Shown here one piece after another: positions 7,899 through 17,205 of a stretch of 64,000 bases of DNA. The notes below the pieces were generated by a model. That model searched no databases. It saw nothing but the letters and a program-made list of their open reading frames with translations, and had not been told where the DNA came from. Numbering within the stretch: the first letter of the stretch is position 1; each line of letters begins with the position of its first letter. A program made the translations under genes and the position numbers. Origin of the DNA: Pedobacter sp. PLR. GTDB lineage: Bacteria; Bacteroidota; Bacteroidia; Sphingobacteriales; Sphingobacteriaceae. The DNA lies in contig NZ_JAPIVQ010000004.1 in the NCBI RefSeq assembly GCF_026239675.1, forward strand, positions 186,001 to 250,000. The letters run 5' to 3'.

Positions 7899-9601
7899 GT
7901 AAAGTAGATTGGTCCGTATTAATTGTTACCCTCGTTGTTATTGTGGTTTATGGCATTTACAAAAGTCGGGGGGCCAGAAATATTGAGGGATACTTGCTGG
8001 GCAACCAGAGTTTACCCTGGTACCAGGTTTGTCTTTCTGTGATGGCTACACAAGCCAGTGCCATTACTTTTTTATCAGCTCCAGGTTTGGCTTATTCTTC
8101 TGGAATGAGTTTCGTACAGTTTTACTTTGGATTGCCATTGGCGATGATTGTGTTGTGTATCACCTTTGTGCCGATCTACCACAGATTAAAGGTGTATACC
8201 GCTTATGAATACCTGGAACAGCGGTTTGATTTAAATACAAGAGCCCTGACCGCCTTTTTATTCTTGATTCAGCGGGGTTTATCTACCGGAATCACCATTT
8301 ATGCGCCATCCATTATTCTTTCCACCATTTTGGATATCAACACCACCTATACGACTTTATTTATTGGGAGTCTGGTGGTCTGTTATACGGTTTACGGGGG
8401 TACAAAGGCCGTATCCTATACTCAGATGTTGCAAATGAGCATCATTTTTTGCGGATTATTTGCCGCAGGGATTATGGTGGTTCATTTACTGCCTGATGAT
8501 ATTGGTTTTGGGAAAGCGCTGAGCATTGCCGGGAAAATGGGAAGGACCAATGCAATAGATTTTACCTTCGACTTTAACAATCCTTATACGGTTTGGTCCG
8601 GTTTGATTGGTGGATTCTTTCTACAGCTTTCCTATTTTGGAACTGATCAAAGTCAGGTGGGACGGTACTTGTCTGGCGCCTCTGTCAACCAAAGCCGTTT
8701 GGGCTTGTTGATGAATGGCCTGGTGAAAATCCCGATGCAGTTTCTGATTCTTCTAATCGGCGTACTCGTGTTTACTTTTTACCAGTACAACCGGCCGCCT
8801 ATCTTCTTTAACAGCTTTGAATTGAATAAGCTGGAAAAAAGCCAGTATCAGCCGGAGCTGAACAAATTGAAAACTGCCTATGATCAGGCATTTGAAGAGA
8901 AACAAAAAGTGGTGGATCAGATGAACCAGGCTTTAAATCAGGATGATAAAGCGAAAATTGACCTTTACAGGACTGCTTTGCAGCTTGCTGACGAAAAAGG
9001 GAAGTCGATCAGGAAGGAAGTGACCACATTAATGACTAAGAATGATGAGCAGGCTGATGTCAATGATAACAATTATATTTTCCTGAGTTTCGTGACACAA
9101 TACCTGCCTAAGGGCTTGATTGGGTTGTTGATAGCCATTATATTTTTGGCTTCAATGGGCTCTACAGCAAGTGCCTTGAATTCTTTAGCCTCCACAACGG
9201 TGATCGATATCTATAAACGACTGATCCGTAAAAATGGATCTGACAAAGAATACCTACAGGCATCAAGATGGGCAACGGTGTTCTGGGGTGTGGTATGTAT
9301 CATTATGGCTTTGTATGCTAGTAAAATCGGAAATCTACTGGAAGCAGTTAATATCCTTGGCTCTTATATTTATGGAACTATTCTAGGGGTGTTCCTTGTG
9401 GCTTTTTATATCAAACATGTCAACGGAAAAGCGGTGTTCCTCGCTGCAATTATTGCTGAAACTGCGGTAGTGCTAATTGGACAGCAAAACTGGGTAGCTT
9501 ACCTGTGGTTAAATGTGATTGGCTGTATGCTGGTTGTGGCAATAGCGATTATTATTCAGCAGTTCCTTAAGAAAAAAATGCTGCCGGAGCAGGTGATTTA
9601 G
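7895..9601 (+). CDS. Sodium:solute symporter (SSS family)
   Basis: 568 residues with 12-13 likely transmembrane helices. Typical SSS features are the early LLGNQSLPWYQVCLSVMATQ region, SAITFLSAPG, YTVYGGTKAVSYTQ and FLASMGSTASALNSLAS, which line the sodium and substrate path in this fold. Between about residues 310 and 395 there is a long hydrophilic stretch rich in K, E and Q (NKLEKSQYQPELNKLKTAYD onward) that reads as a helical hairpin or coiled coil between two membrane helices; this is longer than in PutP-like members. Substrate is unknown; the coupled PIG-L hydrolase suggests a deacylated sugar or related compound. A strong hairpin follows at 9673. Confidence 0.9.
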   Translation: MSKVDWSVLIVTLVVIVVYGIYKSRGARNIEGYLLGNQSLPWYQVCLSVMATQASAITFLSAPGLAYSSGMSFVQFYFGLPLAMIVLCITFVPIYHRLKVYTAYEYLEQRFDLNTRALTAFLFLIQRGLSTGITIYAPSIILSTILDINTTYTTLFIGSLVVCYTVYGGTKAVSYTQMLQMSIIFCGLFAAGIMVVHLLPDDIGFGKALSIAGKMGRTNAIDFTFDFNNPYTVWSGLIGGFFLQLSYFGTDQSQVGRYLSGASVNQSRLGLLMNGLVKIPMQFLILLIGVLVFTFYQYNRPPIFFNSFELNKLEKSQYQPELNKLKTAYDQAFEEKQKVVDQMNQALNQDDKAKIDLYRTALQLADEKGKSIRKEVTTLMTKNDEQADVNDNNYIFLSFVTQYLPKGLIGLLIAIIFLASMGSTASALNSLASTTVIDIYKRLIRKNGSDKEYLQASRWATVFWGVVCIIMALYASKIGNLLEAVNILGSYIYGTILGVFLVAFYIKHVNGKAVFLAAIIAETAVVLIGQQNWVAYLWLNVIGCMLVVAIAIIIQQFLKKKMLPEQVI

Positions 9602-9672
9602 TCAGCTGAACATTCAAAATTTGAAGTTAGCTCTGCAGCCATGTAGGATAGGGGGTCGTAATAAAATAACAA

Positions 9673-9710
9673 AAAACAGGGTGATCATGATTTATGATAC
9701 ACCCTGTTTT
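9673..9710. terminator. Bidirectional terminator between the symporter and DUF2911 genes
   Basis: AAAACAGGGTG at 9673-9683 pairs with CACCCTGTTTT at 9700-9710; an inner ATCAT/ATGAT extends the stem with one bulged base. The flanking A- and T-tracts let it work for both convergent genes. Confidence 0.85.
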
Positions 9711-9755
9711 GCTTTGAAAAGCTTTATTATTTAAACAGTTCTTAAAAACCGTATA

Positions 9756-10604
9756 TTATTTTTTTGCTTCAGCAAGTAATGCGCTGTTTAGTCTCACATA
9801 TTCATCAACCTTTGCTTCAGTAGCTAGTTTGATTCCTGCTTCTGCAGAAGCAATTGCTCCGGCTTTATCACCCATTTTCAATTGAATACGGCCTTTCCAT
9901 AACCTTACCCATGGTGCTTTAGGATCTGCAGCCTCAGCAGCATTCACCCATTCCAATGCTTTTTTCAGGTCTTTACCATTTTCGAAGTAGTATTGTGCGG
10001 CTGCGAAATAAGGTTTTTTATCACCTTTCATCGCTTCTTCAATGCTGGCCATTACCTGAGCATCAATTTCTGTGGTCAGGTCAATGTTTAATCCTGTGTT
10101 TTCCCATGACAATTGCAATTGAGCAGTAGTTGGGTATACATTGGCAAACTGGATGGTGAAGGTCTCTACTTTCTCTTTTAGTTTGACAGGTTTCACCTTG
10201 ATGCGCAGTACATCGTCGCTTTCTTTGTATTCATAAGCACCCCATTGTTTCGAATCTTTATTGAAAATCACTGTCCATTCTGTTTTACCGGGAATGGTAA
10301 ATAAGCCATAAGTGCCTGCTGGAAGTTCCTGGCCGCCAACTTTTACCGGATCGGTAAAAGTGACCGAGGTTGCTGAATTTGCACCTGTACGCCAAACTTT
10401 GTCGAATGGTTCCATTTCGCCAAAAACCTTACGGCCTTTCAGGTTTGGACGGGAATAAGAAATGCTGACTTTACCCAATCCAAAATTCTGCGTGATGGTT
10501 TGAGCAGAACTCGCTTGCGGTATTTTTATACCTTGCGCCTGAAGTTCTGTGTTTAATGAAACCGCTAGTGCGAGGATCATCAGGGTCTTTAATGTTGTCT
10601 TCAT
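9756..10604 (-). CDS. DUF2911 domain protein with TPR-like C-terminal part
   Basis: 282 residues with a signal peptide (MKTTLKTLMILALAVSLNTELQAQ). Residues about 27-170 form the DUF2911 domain: ISYSRPNLKGRKVFG, VWRTGANSATSVTFTDPV and LPAGTYGLFTIPG are its hallmark motifs. The last 100 residues are helical (AAAQYYFENGKDLKKALEWV, APWVRLWKGRIQLKMGDKAG) and resemble two tetratricopeptide units. The protein is probably periplasmic; function is unknown, although the motif set is conserved throughout Bacteroidota. It converges with the symporter and diverges from the M1 peptidase gene. Confidence 0.88.
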   Translation of the reverse strand: MKTTLKTLMILALAVSLNTELQAQGIKIPQASSAQTITQNFGLGKVSISYSRPNLKGRKVFGEMEPFDKVWRTGANSATSVTFTDPVKVGGQELPAGTYGLFTIPGKTEWTVIFNKDSKQWGAYEYKESDDVLRIKVKPVKLKEKVETFTIQFANVYPTTAQLQLSWENTGLNIDLTTEIDAQVMASIEEAMKGDKKPYFAAAQYYFENGKDLKKALEWVNAAEAADPKAPWVRLWKGRIQLKMGDKAGAIASAEAGIKLATEAKVDEYVRLNSALLAEAKK

Positions 10605-10728
10605 TTGATTTAGTTTTTTGTTACTAATTTACACTAAAGAATGATTATTTCTATAAATTAAGTACCAGCCATGGTGTCTCCAGAAAGATATGACGAACAA
10701 ATTAGAGAATCATTCCTAAATTAGCCAA

Positions 10729-13320
10729 ATGCTTAAAGTACGTTATCTTTTTCCTGTCGTTGCTTCAGTTTTTCTATCTTGTGCAACCGTAAAACCGCTT
10801 CCTGATCCAGGTGTGGAAACCGGCGTTTCCCGCAGTCTGGCGAATTATAGAAAAGCTAATATTTCGGATGTTCATTACCTGATGGAATTGGATATTCCAG
10901 CCGAAAAAGATAAGAGAATCGGAGCATTAGCAGAGATTTCTTTTCAGCTTAAGTCCACAAAATATCCTTTGCAGCTTGATTTTAAAGAAGATCAAAGCCG
11001 CATTCAAAAACTTTTGGTTAACGGGTTGCCTATCCAAATACAGCTGCGGGAGGAACATTTACTGATAGATCAGAAATATTTGAAATCAGGGAAGAATGTT
11101 GTTAACCTGGAATTTCAGGCAGGTGATGGCGCCCTGAATCGCAACGCAGATTATTTGTATACTTTGTTTGTACCGGATCGTGCCAGAACTGTTTTCCCAT
11201 GTTTCGATCAGCCGGATATGAAAGCCGTTTATACCCTGACCTTAAAAGTGCCGCAGGACTGGAAGGCTATTGCAAATGCAGAATTGAGAGATTCCAGCCT
11301 TACCAATACCCGGAAAACTTATCGCTTTAAAACATCTGATACCATTAGTACCTATCTTTTTTCCTTTGCAGCAGGCAAGTTTGAAAAGATGAACGCCCGG
11401 ATGGATCATTTAAATGCAAATTTCCTCTATCGTGAAACAGATACAGCGAAGCTAAACCATAGTCTGAATGAAATATTTAAGATTCATGGGAATTCATTAA
11501 AATTCATGGAGTACTGGACTGGAATACCTTACCCGTTTCAGAAGTTTGATTTTGTTTCGATTCCCGATTTTCAGTTTGGAGGAATGGAACATGTAGGCGC
11601 GATTCAGTATAAAGAATCTTCCTTGTTTTTAGATGGAGGGGCTACAAAAGATCAGTTGAACTCCAGAAACAACCTGATTGCCCATGAAACTGCACATATC
11701 TGGTTTGGAGATTTGGTGACGATGAATTGGTTTACTGATGTCTGGATGAAAGAAGTATTTGCCAATTTTATGGCGGATAAAAGTACAGAGGAATTAACCG
11801 GTAAGGCAGACTTTGATTTGAAGTTTTTAGTAGATCATTTCCCTGCAGCTTATGGGGTTGATCGTAGTATTGGAGCAAACCCTATCCGTCAGGATCTTGA
11901 TAATTTAAAAGATGCCGGCACACTTTATGGCAATATTATTTATCATAAAGCGCCAATCATGATGCGCCAGTTGGAACGTATGATGGGAAAAGAGAAGTTT
12001 CAGCAGGGGGTACGGGAATACCTTAAAAAGTTTGCGAATGGCAATGCTTCCTGGCCGGATTTGATTACTATTCTGGATAAATATGCAGACGCAGATTTAC
12101 AACAATGGAATAAAGTATGGGTAAATGATAGCGGTAGGCCGGTAGTAGATTACCAGCTGGAAAAGAAGGATGGGAAAATTACCGGTTTTAGGATTCAACA
12201 AAAACCGGAATATAGCAATGCAGCCGGAAATGGAAACAAAAAGATCTGGCCACAACTTTTTGAACTGAGTTTATATTATCCGGGAGGTGTTAAAGAGCTG
12301 ACGGTAAATTTGAATGCAAAAGAAGTTGAAGTAAAAGCGGCCATTGGAATGGATGTACCTTTGTTTGTTCAATTTAATTCTTCCGGACAAGGTTACGGCG
12401 TATGGCCGGTAGATCCTGCGATGTTCTCCGCATTTGATCAGATAGAACTGCCATTGAACCGCGCTTCGGCCTATATCTCTCTTTTTGAAAATATGCTGAA
12501 TGGCAGATCTGTTAAACCAACAGCCTTGCTGGACTTGTTGATGAGCAGACTGGGACAGGAAAAGGAAGAGCTAAATCTGAAACTGATGACCGGATACATC
12601 AGTACTATTTTCTGGGAGTTTACCGACAGCCAGGAAAGGTTGGCGATCCATAGCAAGCTGGAAAAAATATTATGGAATGCCATGGTAAATCAACCACTTG
12701 CTAATCATAAGAAAATACTTTTCAAAGCTTATCAGGATGTTTTTCTGTCGAAGGCTGCATCTGATCAATTATTCCTGATCTGGAAGAGCCAGCAAGCGCC
12801 AAAAGGCTTGATACTATCAGAAGATGATTATACGGCACTTACTTTTGCTTTGGCACTTAGAATGGATGATAACGCCAGTTTGCTTCAATCACAACTAGCC
12901 AGAATTAAGAATAGCGACCGCAGAAAACGTTTTGAATACATTAAACCTGCGGTTTCTGCTGAGCTTTCTGATCGTAATGCTTTTTTCAAGCGTCTGGAGT
13001 TAAAAGCCAACAGGGAAAAAGAAGCCAACGTTGGTGTTGCATTGTATTACCTGCATCATCCACTCAGGCAAGCCACTTCTATTGTGTACCTGCGTAAGAG
13101 CCTGGAAATGCTGGCTGAAATCCAAACTACCGGTGATATCTTTTTCCCTCAAAGTTGGTTGCAATCCACCTTCAGCTATTACCAAAACGAGGAGGCTGCC
13201 AGGGTGGTTACAGACTTCCTGAATGCACACCAGGATTATAATCCTAAGCTTAAAGCGAAAATACTTCAGGCTACAGATTACCTGTTCCGGGCATCCCGCT
13301 TAAGAAGTGGTAAAGATTAG
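10729..13320 (+). CDS. M1-family zinc aminopeptidase, lipoprotein
   Basis: 863 residues. The N-terminus MLKVRYLFPVVASVFLSC is a lipoprotein signal, so the enzyme is anchored in an envelope membrane facing the periplasm or outside. The M1 signature is complete: GGMEHVG in place of the more usual GAMEN exopeptidase motif, then HETAHIWFGDLVTMNWF with H319, E320 and H323, and the third ligand E342 in MKEVFANF (HExxH-x18-E). The ERAP1-like helical domain occupies roughly residues 560-855. Role: removal of N-terminal residues from imported or extracellular peptides. Its last codons lie inside a 22-bp tandem repeat, described separately. Confidence 0.93.
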   Translation: MLKVRYLFPVVASVFLSCATVKPLPDPGVETGVSRSLANYRKANISDVHYLMELDIPAEKDKRIGALAEISFQLKSTKYPLQLDFKEDQSRIQKLLVNGLPIQIQLREEHLLIDQKYLKSGKNVVNLEFQAGDGALNRNADYLYTLFVPDRARTVFPCFDQPDMKAVYTLTLKVPQDWKAIANAELRDSSLTNTRKTYRFKTSDTISTYLFSFAAGKFEKMNARMDHLNANFLYRETDTAKLNHSLNEIFKIHGNSLKFMEYWTGIPYPFQKFDFVSIPDFQFGGMEHVGAIQYKESSLFLDGGATKDQLNSRNNLIAHETAHIWFGDLVTMNWFTDVWMKEVFANFMADKSTEELTGKADFDLKFLVDHFPAAYGVDRSIGANPIRQDLDNLKDAGTLYGNIIYHKAPIMMRQLERMMGKEKFQQGVREYLKKFANGNASWPDLITILDKYADADLQQWNKVWVNDSGRPVVDYQLEKKDGKITGFRIQQKPEYSNAAGNGNKKIWPQLFELSLYYPGGVKELTVNLNAKEVEVKAAIGMDVPLFVQFNSSGQGYGVWPVDPAMFSAFDQIELPLNRASAYISLFENMLNGRSVKPTALLDLLMSRLGQEKEELNLKLMTGYISTIFWEFTDSQERLAIHSKLEKILWNAMVNQPLANHKKILFKAYQDVFLSKAASDQLFLIWKSQQAPKGLILSEDDYTALTFALALRMDDNASLLQSQLARIKNSDRRKRFEYIKPAVSAELSDRNAFFKRLELKANREKEANVGVALYYLHHPLRQATSIVYLRKSLEMLAEIQTTGDIFFPQSWLQSTFSYYQNEEAARVVTDFLNAHQDYNPKLKAKILQATDYLFRASRLRSGKD

Positions 13321-13364
13321 CTTAAGAAATGATGAAAATTAGCTTGAGGAATGGTAAAGATTAA
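13299..13364. repeat. 22-bp tandem repeat, three copies, over the M1 peptidase stop codon
   Basis: Units run 13299-13320, 13321-13342 and 13343-13364. Each begins CTTAAGAA or CTTGAGGA and ends with ATTAG or ATTAA. Copy 1 encodes the last residues of the peptidase including its TAG; copy 3 ends exactly where the stop codon of the convergent lipoprotein gene begins (13365). Twenty-two is not a multiple of three, so the copies are non-coding after the stop. Confidence 0.9.
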
Positions 13365-14219
13365 TCATTTGGGCTTAATGGTTTTATAGGTTATTTTTAT
13401 CATTTCTGTACTGGTTCCTTGTTTTACCTGTAGACTGGATGGATAGTTGTTGCTATTGTATTCATAGGCATAAGTGGTTCCGGCTGTGCTGACCGGCAGG
13501 TAATCGACGCTTAAAGGATTCGTTTTTGATAAAAGCGTTCTGGGCTGCTGCGGTGTTGAATGTGTTAAGAATAACAGTTGAACATAAGAAATCTGCTGGT
13601 AAATTCCCTGTCGCTCGTCATAGCCAGTGCTCATAGTCGTTGTTTTGGTGTTTTTGGTTAGCACGACACTAATGGCATTTCCTAAGCCGTCATAGCTGAT
13701 GTTTTCTTCTTCGGAAAGTTTGCTGTCGATGCCGTATTTTTTCAACTGTTTGATCCGTTTTTCCTCATCATAGGTAATGGACCAGGATCCCATGGTGTTG
13801 TCTTTGCTGTCAAACAAAAAGATTTTGTAAATCTGCCCTTCTTTATTCACCATATACTCCAGGCTCTGCTGAATTTTGCTGTCCTTGTAACGTTCATATC
13901 GTGAAGGAGAACCATCCGGACGGTATAAGAATTTTGTGAGGATTCCATCGGATTGAACAATTTCGTTTAGCCGGGCTGTTTCTTCTTCATATTTAAACTC
14001 GGTACGGAGATTGTCAGAGTTGATACGGGAAGGGACCATGATAACTTTTGCTGGTGGACCAGGTTTTTCCGGGTCCTTAGGATTTTCTTTGTCTTTAGCC
14101 GGATCCGTTGGAGTTTGCTCATTTTTCTGACAGCCATAGCCCAGTAAAATAAAGCATAGCGCAACCAGGTAAAATGGGTGCAGGACTGCGCGGAGGGAGG
14201 AAATGGTTTTGATATTCAT
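13365..14219 (-). CDS. Lipoprotein of unknown function with repeated beta-strand motifs
   Basis: 284 residues with a probable lipoprotein signal ending FILLGYGCQKNEQ (Cys30), followed by a proline/lysine/aspartate-rich linker. The remainder has repeated short motifs of the type LTKFLYRPDGSPSRYERYKD, GSWSITYDEEKRIKQLKKYG and ISYDGLGNAISVVLT, resembling the YD/RHS-like beta strands seen in many Bacteroidota surface lipoproteins. No enzymatic motif is visible. It converges with the M1 peptidase gene, with no spacer other than the tandem repeat. I do not recognise a named family with confidence. Confidence 0.75.
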   Translation of the reverse strand: MNIKTISSLRAVLHPFYLVALCFILLGYGCQKNEQTPTDPAKDKENPKDPEKPGPPAKVIMVPSRINSDNLRTEFKYEEETARLNEIVQSDGILTKFLYRPDGSPSRYERYKDSKIQQSLEYMVNKEGQIYKIFLFDSKDNTMGSWSITYDEEKRIKQLKKYGIDSKLSEEENISYDGLGNAISVVLTKNTKTTTMSTGYDERQGIYQQISYVQLLFLTHSTPQQPRTLLSKTNPLSVDYLPVSTAGTTYAYEYNSNNYPSSLQVKQGTSTEMIKITYKTIKPK

Positions 14220-14586
14220 ATAATTGGGATTGATGAAGGTCTAACTTATATTTAATTATCTTACAACGGTGATATTTGCAACTAATAATTAATTAAAATG
14301 TATTTTATTTTATTTATTGGTTTTTATTGTAGAGCTTAGTGGGTGTTTGTTTTCGTTGTAATTTATTTTTAAGGTTAAGCTGCTGATACAAGGCTGATCC
14401 AGGAGGGATGTCAGAAGATGTCCGGATTTCTGTAATTAAATTCATGTGGATGAGTAGCGGTTTTGCTGGTTAGTTTTTTACTCAGGTATGTTTAATTAAT
14501 CCGCGAAAAGTATGTTCTGCAATCATTAAGCATTAACTTAGCGAGCATAGAATTCTTTTATCCATTACCGTTTTTTGCAAATTAAT
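14220..14586. other. AT-rich intergenic region upstream of cydA
   Basis: This 367-bp gap lies between the divergent lipoprotein and cydA genes and should carry both promoters. It holds T-rich runs but no clear TTG/TAnnTTTG promoter pair, no strong hairpin and no convincing ORF. A 21-codon ORF at 14408 has AGGAGG one base before its ATG, too close to act as a ribosome site. Confidence 0.5.
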
Positions 14587-15915
14587 ATGGACGATTTTTT
14601 AGCTGCCCGCCTTCAGATGGCCTTTTCCTTAGGCTTTCACATTGTTTTCGCTTGTATAGGAATGGTAATGCCATTCTTTATGTCTCTGGCACATTTTTAC
14701 TGGCTTAAAACCAAAAAAACAGTTTACCGGGATGTCACAAAAGCCTGGAGTGCCGGGGTGGCAATTTTCTTTGCTACTGGAGCAGTTTCCGGAACAGTAT
14801 TGTCATTTGAACTTGGCCTGCTCTGGCCAAAATTTATGGAACACGCAGGACCTATATTTGGGATGCCTTTCTCTTTAGAGGGAACGGCATTTTTTATTGA
14901 AGCAATTGCCCTGGGTTTCTACCTCTACGGCTGGAACAAACTGAACCCCTGGTTTCACTGGGCAACAGGAGTTGTGGTTGGGATTAGTGGCTTGTTATCC
15001 GGAATTTTGGTGGTTGCCGCAAATGCCTGGATGAACAGCCCTGCCGGATTTGATTTTATAGATGGCCAATACCTGAACATAGATCCTGTCAAAGCGATGT
15101 TTAATGATGCCTGGTTTTCTCAGGCCCTGCACATGACGGTAGCGGCATTCGTATCTACTGGATTTGCCGTTGCAGGCGTGCACGCAGTCATGATTCTGAA
15201 AGGGAAGAATATCGCTTTCCATAGTACAGCATTTAAAATCGCCGCTATATTTGCTACTGTTGCAGCCTGTTTACAACCTTTAAGCGGAGATATCTCTGCA
15301 AAAGATGTAGCGAAGCGTCAGCCGGCAAAACTGGCTGCGATGGAGGCTCATTTTCATACCGAAAGAAATGCCCCCTTGATTATTGGAGGCATACCGGATA
15401 CTGCAAGGAAAACAGTTGATTATGCCATCAGGATACCTGGTTTACTTAGCTTTATGACTACAGGTGACTTTAATGGAGAAGTAAAAGGCCTGGATAGCAT
15501 TCCTAAGGAAGATCAGCCTCCGGTTGCGGTGACGCATTATGCCTTTCAGATTATGGTAGGATTGGGCATGGCGATGGTAGGTCTGGCGCTCCTGTATTTT
15601 CTTGCTTTATGGAAGAAGAAAAACTGGCTTAAAAGTAACTGGTTGCTCAAGTTATTTGTACTGGCCACCCCAATGGGATTTATTGCATTGGAAGCCGGAT
15701 GGACAGTCACTGAGGTTGGCAGACAACCATGGATCATTCATGGTGTGATGCGTACTGCCGATGCAGTTACTCCGATGCCTGGAATTGCCTGGTCTTTTTA
15801 TCTGTTTACGGGGGTATATATATCTCTGGCAGTCATCGTGACTGTGTTACTGTACCGTCAGATTACCATGGTAGGTAAAATTTACGATTCATCATCTAAA
15901 GTTCCTAAAAGCTAA
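14587..15915 (+). CDS. cydA: Cytochrome bd-type ubiquinol oxidase subunit I
   Basis: 442 residues from ATG at 14587; an upstream in-frame TTG at 14575 would add only four residues, and family members begin at MDDFLAARLQMAF. Helix 1 contains the haem ligand His18 in FSLGFHIVFA. Later motifs EGTAFFIEAIALGFYLYGW and GRQPWIIHGVMRTADAV are diagnostic for CydA. The quinol loop is of the short type, closer to the CioA/short-Q-loop group than to E. coli CydA. Role: quinol oxidation and reduction of O2 to water at low oxygen or under respiratory inhibition. cydB follows after 4 bp. Confidence 0.95.
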   Translation: MDDFLAARLQMAFSLGFHIVFACIGMVMPFFMSLAHFYWLKTKKTVYRDVTKAWSAGVAIFFATGAVSGTVLSFELGLLWPKFMEHAGPIFGMPFSLEGTAFFIEAIALGFYLYGWNKLNPWFHWATGVVVGISGLLSGILVVAANAWMNSPAGFDFIDGQYLNIDPVKAMFNDAWFSQALHMTVAAFVSTGFAVAGVHAVMILKGKNIAFHSTAFKIAAIFATVAACLQPLSGDISAKDVAKRQPAKLAAMEAHFHTERNAPLIIGGIPDTARKTVDYAIRIPGLLSFMTTGDFNGEVKGLDSIPKEDQPPVAVTHYAFQIMVGLGMAMVGLALLYFLALWKKKNWLKSNWLLKLFVLATPMGFIALEAGWTVTEVGRQPWIIHGVMRTADAVTPMPGIAWSFYLFTGVYISLAVIVTVLLYRQITMVGKIYDSSSKVPKS

Positions 15916-15919
15916 TATT

Positions 15920-16939
15920 ATGATATACGTTGTGATTACTTTTCTCTGGACCGCTATTCTGCTTTACATTTTATTGGGCGGTGCCGATTTTGGCGCAGGT
16001 ATTATCGAGTTGTTTACCTCGGAAAAGAATAGAGAGCGGACCCGGAAAACCATGTATGAAGCGATAGGCCCGATCTGGGAAGCCAATCACATGTGGCTGA
16101 TTATTGCGGTGGTGATTCTTTTTGTAGGCTTTCCTAAAATATATACCACGGTATCTATATATCTTCATATCCCGTTGGTAGGGATGCTACTGGGCATCAT
16201 CGCCAGAGGTACTGCATTTGTATTCAGAAATTATGATGCCGTGGAAGATGACATGCAGAAAGTGTATACTCCGATTTTTGTGTATTCCAGTCTGATAACC
16301 CCTTTCTTTCTGGGAATTATTGCGGCCAGTGCCGTGTCCGGAAGGATAGATCCTCAGGCAAATGATTTCCTCTCAGCCTTTGTTTTCAGCTGGTTGAATT
16401 GGTTCTCTGTTGCTGTTGGTATTTTCACCGTCAGCATTTGCGGGTTTTTAGCAACGATCTTTATCATCGGCCAAACTACAGTAGAAAGCGATAGGCTTCA
16501 TTTCATCAGAAAAGCAAGAAGAACTATTTTTGTCGTGATGTTTTGTGGTGCATTGGTCTTCCTTGCTGCTTATTTTGAGAAAATACCTTTGTTTGACTGG
16601 ATTTTTGGGGATACACCCGGATTAATCGCCATCATCGCTGCCAGTATTTCTTTAGTGTTGATGTTTTTTGTGTTAGATAAAGATAAGCCAGTTCTTTTAA
16701 GGTTACTGGCCGGTTTTCAAGTGACCATGATTTTGTTTGCGGCTACTTATAGTCATTTTCCTGATATCCTTTTACTAAAGGATGGCGCGAATCTTTCTTT
16801 GCTAACTCACCAGGGACAAGCCAAAACCATAGACTCATTGGGTTATGCTTTATTGATTGGTAGTATTTTCATATTACCGGCATTGGTGTACCTGATTTAT
16901 ATTTTTCAAAAGAAAAAAGAAGTAGATTCAGATCACTAG
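15920..16939 (+). CDS. cydB: Cytochrome bd-type ubiquinol oxidase subunit II
   Basis: 339 residues with eight or nine predicted membrane helices. The opening ITFLWTAILLYILLGGADFG and the EAIGPIWEANHMWLI segment are characteristic of CydB, which supports the haems held by CydA. Only 4 bp separate it from cydA, so the two are co-transcribed. No cydX-type small subunit gene follows on the same strand, and no cydDC exporter is in view. On the opposite strand, 37 bp downstream, lies the end of a 36-residue membrane-peptide ORF. Confidence 0.94.
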   Translation: MIYVVITFLWTAILLYILLGGADFGAGIIELFTSEKNRERTRKTMYEAIGPIWEANHMWLIIAVVILFVGFPKIYTTVSIYLHIPLVGMLLGIIARGTAFVFRNYDAVEDDMQKVYTPIFVYSSLITPFFLGIIAASAVSGRIDPQANDFLSAFVFSWLNWFSVAVGIFTVSICGFLATIFIIGQTTVESDRLHFIRKARRTIFVVMFCGALVFLAAYFEKIPLFDWIFGDTPGLIAIIAASISLVLMFFVLDKDKPVLLRLLAGFQVTMILFAATYSHFPDILLLKDGANLSLLTHQGQAKTIDSLGYALLIGSIFILPALVYLIYIFQKKKEVDSDH

Positions 16940-16975
16940 TAAGCAGGATATTCAGGTTGTTAATTGTTTTATTCT

Positions 16976-17086
16976 TTAGTCTTTTGGTTTTACAATAAAT
17001 GCTCTGATGATTAAAAAGACGATGACCAGACCCATCAGCATGATCATGATTTCTGACATTCCTACTCTTACTCCTTGTATGTTCAT
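16976..17086 (-). CDS. Candidate 36-residue membrane peptide on the strand opposite to cydAB
   Basis: The frame reads MNIQGVRVGMSEIMIML then a hydrophobic run MGLVIVFLIIRAFIV and a basic tail KPKD before TAA. One membrane helix with positive charges after it suggests N-out/C-in topology. An alternative start is Met10. The ORF fills most of the 266-bp cydB to 17206 gap and is followed on its own strand by cydB in antisense. Ribosome-site evidence is weak (an A-rich leader only), as is normal in this phylum. It could be a small oxidase-associated subunit or chance; I do not recognise the family. Confidence 0.5.
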   Translation of the reverse strand: MNIQGVRVGMSEIMIMLMGLVIVFLIIRAFIVKPKD

Positions 17087-17205
17087 GTTTTTAATTTTTT
17101 TTTAAGGTATAAAATAAAACTGCTAAAACCCCTGTTTTTAGATTTCATCAAACAATTCGGCCTCTTATTAGCTTTTAAAGAGGAAGATTCTTTAAAATAG
17201 AAATT

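Noticed and set aside
14408..14473. 21-codon ORF with an AGGAGG next to its ATG
   Set aside because: The spacing of one base is too short for a ribosome site, Bacteroidota rarely use such sites, and the peptide has no recognisable features.
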